A stretch of DNA of 53,223 nucleotides, from positions 1 to 53,223 of the forward strand of contig JAFYYM010000056.1 of the NCBI GenBank assembly GCA_017557535.1, in the 5' to 3' direction. Position 1 is the stretch's first letter. Each line of letters opens with the position of its first letter. Both the position numbers and the translations under genes were made by a program. Origin of the DNA: Bacteroidales bacterium (GTDB taxonomy: Bacteria; Bacteroidota; Bacteroidia; Bacteroidales; UBA932). The notes under the pieces are model-generated. The model saw only the letters and a program-made list of their open reading frames with translations. It was not told the DNA's origin and made no database searches. This document shows, one piece after another, positions 8,196 to 15,606 of the stretch.

Positions 8196-9050
8196 TTATA
8201 GCCTGCAAGGAAGGGCTGATAGCTGGTACATGAGTGTCTTAGCTATTCGCTCATGTCCTTTGGCGTTAGGATGCAGCAAGTCCGTGTCAGGTTTGGCGAA
8301 ATACCTGGCATGCTCCTCAATCATGGGATTCAGTCCGCAGAGCGCATTGAGGTCTATCACCGGCACGCTCCAAACGTTGGCGGCCTCCTTGATCGCCTCC
8401 ACATAATCATGGATGTAAAGTCCCAACCTATTGGGATAGGATTCATCAGGTTGAATATTTCCTGCCCCAAATGTCGCGAAAGCCCGGTGGATAGGGGTGA
8501 GCAGTATTATCTGTTTCTCAGGGAACATCCTCTTCAGTTTGTCCATGGCGATGTTGATCCGGCCTTTAAGAGTGTTTCCGTCCATCGATGGAGTCCTTCT
8601 TATCTTCAGAAACTCTGTGGCGGGATAGCCGAGCGCGGCGGTCACCATCTGAGGTGTCTCATCATACCACTCACCGAGAAGGACGTCAGATATGTAGTCA
8701 TTGGTGCCTATGAATATCAAGATGGCGTCAAACTCGTCCCCATGCTCGGCTTTGAGCCTATCCGCCTGATCCGGAATATCATCCCACTGCCGTCCGTTGA
8801 CCCCATAGACATAAGGATGGATCCCCAGCCATTCCTGAAGATATCCCCAATAGTGGTTGTCACTGAGCCCCGTCCAGTCATTATTGTCCGGATTCTTTAT
8901 GTCACGGTTTCCCGGAACCACTCTGGCGTCAGTGATTGAATCTCCGAAAAACGCCACTCTGGCACCCTGCCAAGGGTGGGCGGATGGCATCTGCGCCATA
9001 GCCGCCGCACAAAGCAGTGCCATGGACAGGAAAGTGATTATCCTTTTCAT
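8196..9050 (-). CDS. Secreted SGNH/GDSL-family hydrolase
   Basis: A 284-residue exported esterase-like enzyme. The signal peptide ends near AAAMAQ (15-20). Block I is FFGDSITD with nucleophile S38, the asparagine block is IFIGTNDY, and the C-terminal Asp-His pair is in DLLHPNAKGH. These are the catalytic elements of SGNH hydrolases, often carbohydrate or rhamnogalacturonan acetylesterases in this phylum; the acyl substrate cannot be told here. It starts nine bases after dsbD ends on the same strand and so probably shares the rny-dsbD transcript. No dedicated terminator can fit between its stop and the convergent phosphodiesterase gene. Confidence 0.88.
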   Translation of the reverse strand: MKRIITFLSMALLCAAAMAQMPSAHPWQGARVAFFGDSITDARVVPGNRDIKNPDNNDWTGLSDNHYWGYLQEWLGIHPYVYGVNGRQWDDIPDQADRLKAEHGDEFDAILIFIGTNDYISDVLLGEWYDETPQMVTAALGYPATEFLKIRRTPSMDGNTLKGRINIAMDKLKRMFPEKQIILLTPIHRAFATFGAGNIQPDESYPNRLGLYIHDYVEAIKEAANVWSVPVIDLNALCGLNPMIEEHARYFAKPDTDLLHPNAKGHERIAKTLMYQLSALPCRL

Positions 9051-9059
9051 ATCGCCTGA

Positions 9060-11036
9060 TTATTTGAACTTCTCTATACCGGATTTCAGGAACTCCACGA
9101 ATCCGTCAACAGATAGATCGTATCCGCGGACAGGAACCAGGAGATCCCCGTCAGAACTGAGCAGGGCGTAATTGGGTTGAGCGTTAACGTTGAACCTTTC
9201 CCTGACAATGTAGGAGTTGACCCTGCCGATGTCCTTGAGGATCTTGCCATCCTTTGTGGTGACCCAGTCCTCCTTGTCGAGTTTGGTCTTGTCATCGTTG
9301 TAGAGGAACACCATGATGTAATCGTTCTTCATGATGTCCTGAACTTTCGGGTCAGACCAAACCCTTTGCTCCATCTCTCGGCAGTTGACGCAGCCGTGTC
9401 CCGTGATGTCCACGAAGACTGGTTTGCCTTGCGCCTTGGAGGCGGCCAGACCGTCCTCTATCGTGAAATAGCCGTTGTATCCCATCGGCATTCGCAGGTC
9501 GTATTTCCGTGCGAAATCCCCGCCATCCTGTGATGCCTCTCCACTGGCATCCATCCTTATTGGTTGCGAATCGGTAACCGGCGAGTCGGCATAGTTCCAT
9601 ACTATAAAGTCTTGTGTCTCAATAGGTGGCAGGTATCCGGAGAGAGCCTTCAGGGGAGCTCCCCACATCCCTGGGATCATGTATACGACAAAGGAGAACA
9701 CGGTGATCGCAAGGGCAAGCCTCGTTACGGATATGTATTCGAGAGGTGAGTCGTTCTTGAAGCGCAGCTTGCCTAGGAGGTAAAGCCCGAGGAGCGTGAA
9801 AACCACGATCCAAATCGCCAGGTAAACCTCACGGTCAAGCAGCCCCCAGTGATAGGTTTGGTCAGCCACACTCAGGAACTTGAATCCCAAGGCTACCTCA
9901 ATGAATCCCAGCACCACCTTCACGCTGTTCAGCCACGAGCCGCTCTTCATTTTCTTCAGGAGCGAAGGGAACATGGCGAGTATCGTGAATGGCAAGGCGA
10001 AGGCGACACTGAAAGCCAGCATGGTGACCATCGGGGTCCAGAACTCTCCGGAGGTGGACTTGATCAACACGGTCCCCACGATTGGCCCGGTGCAGGAGAA
10101 TGAAACCAGCACTAGGGTGAGGGCCATGAAGAATATGCCTCCAAGGCCACCTTTGCCTGCCTTGGCGTCACTCTTGTTGGCGAGGCTGGAGGGTAGCTCG
10201 ATCTCGAACGCCCCGAAAAATGAGGCGGCGAAGACCATGAACACGATGAAGAAGATTATGTTCGGCAGCCAGTGTGTCGCAAGCCAGTTAAATATGTCAG
10301 CGGTGACCGCGTTACCTCCTATCAGCCAGGTGAGACCGATGATGATGGAGATAGGGACAGTGTATAGCAGAACGATGAATAACCCGTACATGAAGGCTTT
10401 GAAGCGTCCTTCCGCAGGGGTTTGAGACTGCTTCATGAAGAAGGAAATGGTCATGGGGACCATGGGGAACACGCAAGGGGTCAGCAACATGGCGAAGCCC
10501 CAAAGTATCGCCTCGATTATCAGTGCCCACAAACTACCGGTCCCCCCACTGGTGCCGCGGGTGGCATGGTTCGGTGTTGCCTGTACCGCACTTCCACCGC
10601 TCAAGGGCATTGAGAACTCGAAATGCTCGGGTGCTGCGCAGAACTGGTCATTACAGCCGCTCCATGTAATCTCTCCCTTTACAGTGGCCTCTGAGGCATC
10701 CAGCTTGACCTTCTGAGTGAAGACAGCTGTATCAAAGAAGACCTCATCTCCCTTGAACGATGATGGCTCAGTCACTTGCGTGAAGGCTCCGACAGAGGAA
10801 TAACCTGCGGGGGAGTCCAGCTCCAGGGCGGTGGGATTGTACTTGTTGCCGGTAGTGTAGATGTGCCAGCCATTCTCTATCGTGGCCGTGAAAACCAGCT
10901 CGTACTCATTTTCCCCTGTCGGCTTGGAGGAGACTTTCCATGTGGCCGTGGCTTCTGGAGCTTGGGCGAAAACGGCGGCGCTCCATAGGAACGCTGCCGC
11001 GATTGATGCCATTATCGTTTTCAGAAATGCTTTCAT
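9060..11036 (-). CDS. dsbD: Thiol:disulfide interchange protein DsbD
   Basis: An inner-membrane protein that carries reducing power from cytoplasmic thioredoxin to periplasmic thiol proteins. It has 658 residues: a signal peptide to about residue 24, a periplasmic N-terminal domain with the redox pair CNDQFC, a hydrophobic central domain with one cysteine in LTPCVFPMVPM and one in SFSCTGPIVG, and a C-terminal thioredoxin domain with active site CVNC (C549, C552). The full set of six redox cysteines is therefore present. The domain order is that of complete DsbD rather than the short CcdA. It lies five bases after rny on the same strand. Confidence 0.93.
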   Translation of the reverse strand: MKAFLKTIMASIAAAFLWSAAVFAQAPEATATWKVSSKPTGENEYELVFTATIENGWHIYTTGNKYNPTALELDSPAGYSSVGAFTQVTEPSSFKGDEVFFDTAVFTQKVKLDASEATVKGEITWSGCNDQFCAAPEHFEFSMPLSGGSAVQATPNHATRGTSGGTGSLWALIIEAILWGFAMLLTPCVFPMVPMTISFFMKQSQTPAEGRFKAFMYGLFIVLLYTVPISIIIGLTWLIGGNAVTADIFNWLATHWLPNIIFFIVFMVFAASFFGAFEIELPSSLANKSDAKAGKGGLGGIFFMALTLVLVSFSCTGPIVGTVLIKSTSGEFWTPMVTMLAFSVAFALPFTILAMFPSLLKKMKSGSWLNSVKVVLGFIEVALGFKFLSVADQTYHWGLLDREVYLAIWIVVFTLLGLYLLGKLRFKNDSPLEYISVTRLALAITVFSFVVYMIPGMWGAPLKALSGYLPPIETQDFIVWNYADSPVTDSQPIRMDASGEASQDGGDFARKYDLRMPMGYNGYFTIEDGLAASKAQGKPVFVDITGHGCVNCREMEQRVWSDPKVQDIMKNDYIMVFLYNDDKTKLDKEDWVTTKDGKILKDIGRVNSYIVRERFNVNAQPNYALLSSDGDLLVPVRGYDLSVDGFVEFLKSGIEKFK

Positions 11037-11041
11037 GGCCG

Positions 11042-12577
11042 TTACTTGGCGTATGACACTGATCTTGTCTCCCTGATGACGGTGATCTTGACCTGTCCGG
11101 GATATGTCATCTCCTCCTGTATCTTCTGGGCGATGTCGGCTGAGAGTCTCGCGGCCTGGTCGTCACTGACCTCCTCTGCCCCGACAATGACCCTGAGCTC
11201 ACGGCCGGCCTGAATGGCATAACTCTTCGTCACACCAGGATAAGCGGCCGCGAGGTCTTCCATACCCTTGAGTCGTTTGATATATGACTCGATAACCTCC
11301 CGGCGGGCACCAGGCCTGGCACCTGATATGGCGTCACCGATCATCACTATCGGGGATATTATCGAGGTCATTTCAATCTCCTCGTGGTGGGCTCCGATAG
11401 CGTTGCACACATCCGGTTTCTCTTTATATTGCTCGGCAAGCTTCATTCCCAGGAGGGCATGAGGCAGCTCGGGCTCGTCCTCGGACACCTTGCCGATGTC
11501 ATGAAGCAAACCGGCTCTCTTCGCGGTTTTGGGATTCAGCCCTAGCTCTGAGGCCATTATGGCGCAGATATTGGCCACCTCGCGGGAGTGCTGCAGCAGG
11601 TTCTGTCCGTATGAGGAGCGGTATTTCATGCGGCCGATCATTCTCACGAGTTCGATATTGAGTCCATGGATACCGAGGTCGATGCAGGTTCTCTTTCCTG
11701 TCTCAAGGATTTCCTCCTCAAGTTGTTTCTGGACCTTGGCCACCACTTCCTCAATTCTGGCGGGATGTATCCTGCCGTCGACGACAAGCTGGTGCAGGGC
11801 GAGTCTGGCGACCTCCCTGCGTACGGGGTCGAAGGCGGAGAGAAGGATGGCGTCAGGAGTGTCGTCCACGACTATCTCGACTCCTGTGGCGGCCTCGAGA
11901 GCCCTGATGTTACGACCCTCACGGCCAATAATACGTCCTTTAATCTCATCATTCTCAATAGGGAACGTGGTTACCGCATTTTCGATGGCTGTCTCGGTGG
12001 CGGTCCTTTGGATCGTGTTGATGACTATGCGTTTGGCCTCTTTCGAAGCGTTCAGCCTGGCTTCGTCCATCGTGTCATTGATGTAGGCCTGGGCCTCGGT
12101 ACGAGCCTCGGCTTTCATGTTCTCCATCAATATGTTCTTCGCGTCTTGGGCGCTCATTCCGGCGATTGTCTCAAGCTGCTTGTTAGCCTGCGCGCTGAGC
12201 TTCTCATATTCCTCGGCTTTCTTGACCAGTTTCTCCTGCTGTGCCTGTAGACTGTTCTTGGCGTTGTCTGCGTCACGGAGCTTCTTCTGGAGTTCACCGC
12301 TTTGCTGATTCAAAGTGTTCTCTTTCTGCTTGATGCGGCTCTCAGCTTCCCTCAGCTGGTTGTTTTTCTCGTTGATGAAACGCTCATGCTCCGATTTCAG
12401 CTGGAGGAATTTCTCTTTCGCCTGATGGATCTTGTCATTCTTGATCGCCTCGGCCTCGATCTCGGCTTTGGCTATTATCTCATTCCTTCGTCCATTCAGA
12501 ACCATTTTCTGGACCAGGATGTAAACCCCGATGGCGATCACCGCTCCAATCAGGGCACCTATAAGGTAAGCTATCAT
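11042..12577 (-). CDS. rny: Ribonuclease Y
   Basis: A membrane-anchored endoribonuclease that starts mRNA decay. It has 511 residues: one N-terminal membrane helix (about 4-25), a long charged coiled coil (about 30-190), a KH RNA-binding domain with [19 protein letters not shown], and an HD domain with metal site LLHDIGK, followed by the conserved C-terminal VTVIRETR-like end. All family hallmarks are present and the length is usual. Start ATG at 12575-12577 gives the expected short periplasmic tip. It lies downstream of the 6S-like RNA and a strong terminator on the same strand, so it should have its own promoter in 12578-12634, where no good TTTG/TAnnTTTG pair is seen. Confidence 0.97.
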   Translation of the reverse strand: MIAYLIGALIGAVIAIGVYILVQKMVLNGRRNEIIAKAEIEAEAIKNDKIHQAKEKFLQLKSEHERFINEKNNQLREAESRIKQKENTLNQQSGELQKKLRDADNAKNSLQAQQEKLVKKAEEYEKLSAQANKQLETIAGMSAQDAKNILMENMKAEARTEAQAYINDTMDEARLNASKEAKRIVINTIQRTATETAIENAVTTFPIENDEIKGRIIGREGRNIRALEAATGVEIVVDDTPDAILLSAFDPVRREVARLALHQLVVDGRIHPARIEEVVAKVQKQLEEEILETGKRTCIDLGIHGLNIELVRMIGRMKYRSSYGQNLLQHSREVANICAIMASELGLNPKTAKRAGLLHDIGKVSEDEPELPHALLGMKLAEQYKEKPDVCNAIGAHHEEIEMTSIISPIVMIGDAISGARPGARREVIESYIKRLKGMEDLAAAYPGVTKSYAIQAGRELRVIVGAEEVSDDQAARLSADIAQKIQEEMTYPGQVKITVIRETRSVSYAK

Positions 12578-12634
12578 TGTTTGTTCAAAATAATATTGTT
12601 AATACTTAATATTCAATTCGTTACAGGCGAGAAG

Positions 12635-12675
12635 CAAAAGACGACCGCCGGTATTCGGAAACCGGTCGGTCGTCT
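12635..12675 (-). terminator. Strong intrinsic terminator upstream of rny
   Basis: Read on the minus strand, a stem AGACGACCG / CGGTCGTCT continues into CCGGT / ACCGG with a single bulged A and an eight-base loop, and is followed by TTTT (plus-strand AAAA at 12636-12639). It gives 14 base pairs, almost all G-C. It lies between the 6S-like RNA and rny and would stop read-through from the zapA unit. The U-run is short, only four bases. Confidence 0.75.
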
Positions 12676-12683
12676 GGGATATT

Positions 12684-12870
12684 AAAAAAGCCGTTAGTCG
12701 CTTGTCTAAAATCTTAATAAATAAGATTTGAGATCCGGTCCGGTTCGGACTTCCACCGTCATACGCCATGCGTACAATCCCGGAAGGTAACCTTGGCCTG
12801 CCCTTGCCGTCCTGAGTGTTCTCGGTTCAATAAGAACTTGTTGATTAAAGCACGTGGGACTAACGGCCGT
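12684..12870 (-). ncRNA. ssrS: 6S-like regulatory RNA, candidate
   Basis: A structured RNA of about 180 bases directly after zapA on the minus strand. The ends pair perfectly: GCCGTTAGTC (12867-12858, overlapping the zapA stop codon) with GACTAACGGC (12699-12690), which is followed by six U's (12689-12684). A second step GCTT/AAGC continues the stem. Inside, an irregular rod can be drawn: GGTT/AACC, CTTCC/GGAAG and an apical hairpin TACGC-ATG-GCGTA. Length, rod shape with internal loops and position after zapA all match 6S RNA, which binds the housekeeping RNA polymerase in stationary phase; the zapA-ssrS order is classical in Proteobacteria. Sequence alone does not prove the identity. No credible protein is encoded here. 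Confidence 0.62.
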
Positions 12871-13156
12871 CTTTTTCAATATTCTTGAGGTATGACTCCA
12901 CATCTTCCTGAAGCCCCTTCGCCTCCTCTCCGGCATCGGAGAGTCTTTTCTGGTAAGTCAGCCTGCTGACCGTCTCGTTGAGAGCCACGAAGGAGAGTTT
13001 GTCAGAGAGAGATTTGTTGGGGAACTTGGCGTCATAGGCGGTCAGTTTCTGGTTGATCGCCTCCGCGGCAAGCCTCATGAGCCGTTCCATCTCCGGAGAG
13101 GAAGCGACTAAGGGATATTCATTGCCCGCGATTTTTATTTTTATGCTCTGTCCCAT
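12860..13156 (-). CDS. zapA: Cell division protein ZapA
   Basis: A 98-residue cytoplasmic protein that cross-links FtsZ filaments at the division site. It has the family's small N-terminal beta-strand block IKIKIAGNEYPLVAS, the following EMERLMRLAAEAINQKL helix and a C-terminal coiled coil. The frame is open a little further upstream to a TTG at 13168, but the ATG at 13154-13156 gives the normal N-terminus MGQSIKIK and leaves a one-base gap to the upstream coiled-coil gene. The stop codon is inside the closing stem of the 6S-like RNA. Confidence 0.9.
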   Translation of the reverse strand: MGQSIKIKIAGNEYPLVASSPEMERLMRLAAEAINQKLTAYDAKFPNKSLSDKLSFVALNETVSRLTYQKRLSDAGEEAKGLQEDVESYLKNIEKDGR

Positions 13157-13157
13157 C

Positions 13158-13427
13158 CTAGTTTTCAAGCAGGGAGATGCATTTGTCTATCTCCTTTATG
13201 AGTCTCTCGATTTTCTCCTTCGCCGCAGTCTTGTCACCGGCGGCTCCAAAGGCTTCCGAAAGCTGCAGATTGTTAACCTGTTGCTCCAGATCACCGATCT
13301 GTTTCCTGCAGGATTCGTTCTCGGCCTCACGCTGGTAGAGGAGTGCCTGGAGCCTGACGCGCTCCGCTTTCTCCGCTTCGTAGAGTGAGATAAGCTTTTC
13401 TATGTCTTTTCTTAAACTTTCAAGCAT
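13158..13427 (-). CDS. Small coiled-coil protein upstream of zapA
   Basis: An 89-residue, highly charged, helical protein (MLESLRKDIEKLIS... ending KEIDKCISLLEN). Residues 5-58 show regular heptad spacing of L/I, as in a coiled coil, a middle stretch GAAGDKTAAK breaks it, and a second short helix follows. It has no membrane segment or signal. It ends one base before the zapA ATG, so the two are co-translated. I know no firm family name; the pairing with zapA suggests a division-site partner comparable in role to the coiled-coil protein ZapB, but that is inference. The frame stays open upstream to 13766, but that extension lies antisense to the COG0523 gene and the ATG at 13425-13427 is the sensible start. 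Confidence 0.78.
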   Translation of the reverse strand: MLESLRKDIEKLISLYEAEKAERVRLQALLYQREAENESCRKQIGDLEQQVNNLQLSEAFGAAGDKTAAKEKIERLIKEIDKCISLLEN

Positions 13428-13521
13428 ATCATTCGGGCCGAATTTCTCCTGCCAAATGCAAATGTAGCAAATAATCTTTATTCGCGCAAAATCACTAAAT
13501 TCGCGTAGAAGAAAAAATGTC

Positions 13522-14676
13522 ATGATTATCAATTTGGAAAACAAAGAGATACCGGTGCTGCTCCTGACGGGATACCTCGGAAGCGGCAAGACCACTCTGG
13601 TCAACAGGATCTTATCAAATAAAAAGGGAATCAAGTTCGCGGTGATAGTGAACGATATAGGGGAGGTCAACATAGACGCCGACCTGATCCAGAAAGGCGG
13701 AGTTGTCGGACAGACGGACGACAGTCTCGTGCCTCTCCAGAACGGGTGCATCTGCTGCACGCTCAAAATGGACCTGGTGAACCAGATCGACGAACTCTGC
13801 CGGATGAGGAAATTCGACTACATTGTCATTGAGGCCAGTGGCATCTGCGAGCCTGCCCCGATAGCCCAGACGATATGCTCCATCCCTAAATTGCTTCCCG
13901 AATATAACAGGACCAGCACACCGAAACTCGACGCCATCGTGACTGTGGTCGATGCGTTGAGGATGAGGGATGAGTTCGCCTCGGGCAAAGCCCTGAAGAG
14001 GCCGGATATCGAGGAGGACGATTTGGAATCCCTTGTCATTCAGCAAATTGAGTTCTGCAATATCGTCTTGCTCAACAAAGCTTCGGAGGTCTCTCCTGAA
14101 GATCTCGGAGAATTGAGGGAGATTGTGAAGGCTCTTAATCCTCAGGCGGTCATTTATGAGTGTGACTATGGTGAGATTTCTCTCGACCTCATCCTTGACA
14201 CCGGGATGTTCGACTTTGACAAAGTGGCGACCTCGGCGGCTTGGATAGCCGCTATCGAGGGGGATGAAGAAGAGGAACTCCACAACGAGGAGTCCGGTGA
14301 GGCTCTCGAGTATAACATCAGCACGCACGTATATTACCGCAGGCCTGCTATGGACATAAACATGCTGGATTACATTGTCTCAAAGAAGTGGCCCTCCAAT
14401 ATCATCAGGGCCAAGGGTCTTTGTTATTTCGCGGATGAGCCTGACAAGTGTTACCTGTTCGAGCAGTCCGGTTCCCAGAAATCCATCAAGGAGGCGGGTC
14501 TCTGGTTCGCCACGATGCCTGAGGCGCAACTTCAAGAGATGATGCGCAGGGATAAGAACCTCCGTAGGGATTGGGATCCAAAGTATGGGGACAGGATGGA
14601 GAAGATTGTTTTCATTGGACGTGACATGGATCCTGAGGCGATTGACGAGCTTATGGACTCATGTCTGGTGGAATAA
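13522..14676 (+). CDS. COG0523/CobW-family GTPase, metallochaperone
   Basis: A G3E P-loop GTPase thought to deliver metal ions, mostly zinc, to client enzymes. It has 384 residues. The Walker A loop is GYLGSGKT (17-24), the metal motif is CICC (76-79) in NGCICCTLK, the switch region is IEASGICEP (103-111), and a CobW C-terminal domain starts near residue 270 (THVYYRRPAMD). The guanine-specificity motif, normally NKxD, reads NKAS here (in IVLLNKASEVSPEDL), so base selectivity may be changed. An upstream TAAATTCG (13496-13503) resembles a -7 box. A hairpin directly after the stop probably ends the transcript. No Zur-type operator is recognised. Confidence 0.9.
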   Translation: MIINLENKEIPVLLLTGYLGSGKTTLVNRILSNKKGIKFAVIVNDIGEVNIDADLIQKGGVVGQTDDSLVPLQNGCICCTLKMDLVNQIDELCRMRKFDYIVIEASGICEPAPIAQTICSIPKLLPEYNRTSTPKLDAIVTVVDALRMRDEFASGKALKRPDIEEDDLESLVIQQIEFCNIVLLNKASEVSPEDLGELREIVKALNPQAVIYECDYGEISLDLILDTGMFDFDKVATSAAWIAAIEGDEEEELHNEESGEALEYNISTHVYYRRPAMDINMLDYIVSKKWPSNIIRAKGLCYFADEPDKCYLFEQSGSQKSIKEAGLWFATMPEAQLQEMMRRDKNLRRDWDPKYGDRMEKIVFIGRDMDPEAIDELMDSCLVE

Positions 14677-14679
14677 AAA

Positions 14680-14707
14680 AAGGTCGTTACCTCACGGCAA
14701 TGACCTT
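14680..14707. terminator. Hairpin terminator after the COG0523 gene
   Basis: AAAGGTC and GACCTTT form the base of a stem that continues through GTTACC / GGCAAT with one mismatch and a four-base loop. It begins four bases after the stop codon. The long T-run lies on the minus-strand side (plus A-run at 14674-14682), while only three T's follow on the plus strand, so it would work best against antisense transcription and moderately for the gene itself. Confidence 0.5.
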
Positions 14708-14770
14708 TCCCACTTAATACAAACCTAATTTATGAATAAAACGTAAGATCTTCTATCCGGTTTATTCTTT

Positions 14771-14802
14771 TTTGCATTAACCTTGCCACAAATCTATCCT
14801 TG
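14771..14802 (+). promoter_or_regulatory. Bacteroidota-type promoter for the glutamine-amidotransferase-like gene
   Basis: TTTG (14771-14774) is separated by exactly 20 bases from TATCCTTG (14795-14802), which differs from the TAnnTTTG consensus at one position. The predicted start of transcription is near 14809, about 11 bases before the ATG at 14820, giving a very short leader. It lies after the preceding hairpin terminator, as expected for an independent unit. Confidence 0.6.
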
Positions 14803-14819
14803 TTTAAATATTGAACCAA

Positions 14820-15599
14820 ATGATAAATTTTCTCGACAAAAAGACATTATTATTGATTGCTTTGTCGTTAACGGTTTTGGTTAGCGCCCAGGCGAGGAGA
14901 AAACCTTTGATCGGAGTGGCGTCAGGTTACAGTAGTGCCATGGTCACAACCTTGAGCCGATCTTACACAGATGCCATCTATCGCGCCGGTGGTATCCCCG
15001 TCATTCTCCCACAAGTCAATAACGCCGCCGAGGCGTCTGAGATTTTGTCACATCTTGATGGGCTTCTTCTGTCCGGCGGAGAGGATATGGCTCCGGCCTA
15101 TTATGGCGAGTCAGTCTGGAATGAGACAGTCAGTGTGAATGCCCACAGGGATACGATAGATGTGCTGTATGCCGAGGCGGCTCTAATGGGGAAAAAGCCG
15201 ATCCTTGCCATCTGCCGAGGAGAACAGTTGCTCAATGTTGTAATGGGAGGGTCTCTGTATCAGGATCTTCCGAGTCAGAAACCGAGTGAGATAGCACATC
15301 GTCAGGGCACAGATTTGAGGTTCCCTTCGCACACCATCAATGTCCTGGAAGGATCGATGCTTCACAAGATCATGGGAGTGAAGACGTTGAATGTCAACAC
15401 CTCCCACCATCAGGCGGTGAAAGTTCCATCGGACAAGGTAGCCGTGACCGCACTCGCATCGGACGGAGTCATTGAGGCATACGAGGGAGTGGAAAAGGGA
15501 CAGTGGATATTGGGAGTCCAGTTCCATCCTGAGATGCTGGTAAGAGCGGAAAACGGTTGGCTCGCCATCTTCACCGCTTTTGTCAAGGCTTGCAAATAG
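14820..15599 (+). CDS. Exported gamma-glutamyl-gamma-aminobutyrate hydrolase-like protein (class I GATase fold, C26)
   Basis: A PuuD/peptidase C26-like amidohydrolase of 259 residues. The frame is open to a TTG at 14811, but the ATG at 14820 is better placed. An N-terminal hydrophobic stretch (LLLIALSLTVLVSAQA, about 10-25) is a signal peptide, so the enzyme should act in the periplasm or be exported, unlike E. coli PuuD. The nucleophile cysteine is in LAICRGEQLLNV, and the partner His-Glu in GVQFHPEM. GSLYQDL and NTSHHQAV are further family segments. It may trim gamma-glutamyl peptides or amides; the substrate is unknown. It stands alone, between a terminator and the convergent tamB. Confidence 0.87.
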   Translation: MINFLDKKTLLLIALSLTVLVSAQARRKPLIGVASGYSSAMVTTLSRSYTDAIYRAGGIPVILPQVNNAAEASEILSHLDGLLLSGGEDMAPAYYGESVWNETVSVNAHRDTIDVLYAEAALMGKKPILAICRGEQLLNVVMGGSLYQDLPSQKPSEIAHRQGTDLRFPSHTINVLEGSMLHKIMGVKTLNVNTSHHQAVKVPSDKVAVTALASDGVIEAYEGVEKGQWILGVQFHPEMLVRAENGWLAIFTAFVKACK

Positions 15600-15606
15600 C
15601 CCGGGT

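Noticed and set aside
12706-12936. Small minus-strand frame across the zapA end and the 6S-like RNA
   Set aside because: Arg-rich, shifted frame relative to zapA and then through a region better explained as a structured RNA.
13428-13766. N-terminal extension of the coiled-coil gene
   Set aside because: It is antisense to the start of the COG0523 GTPase and changes composition sharply; the ATG at 13427 is preferred.
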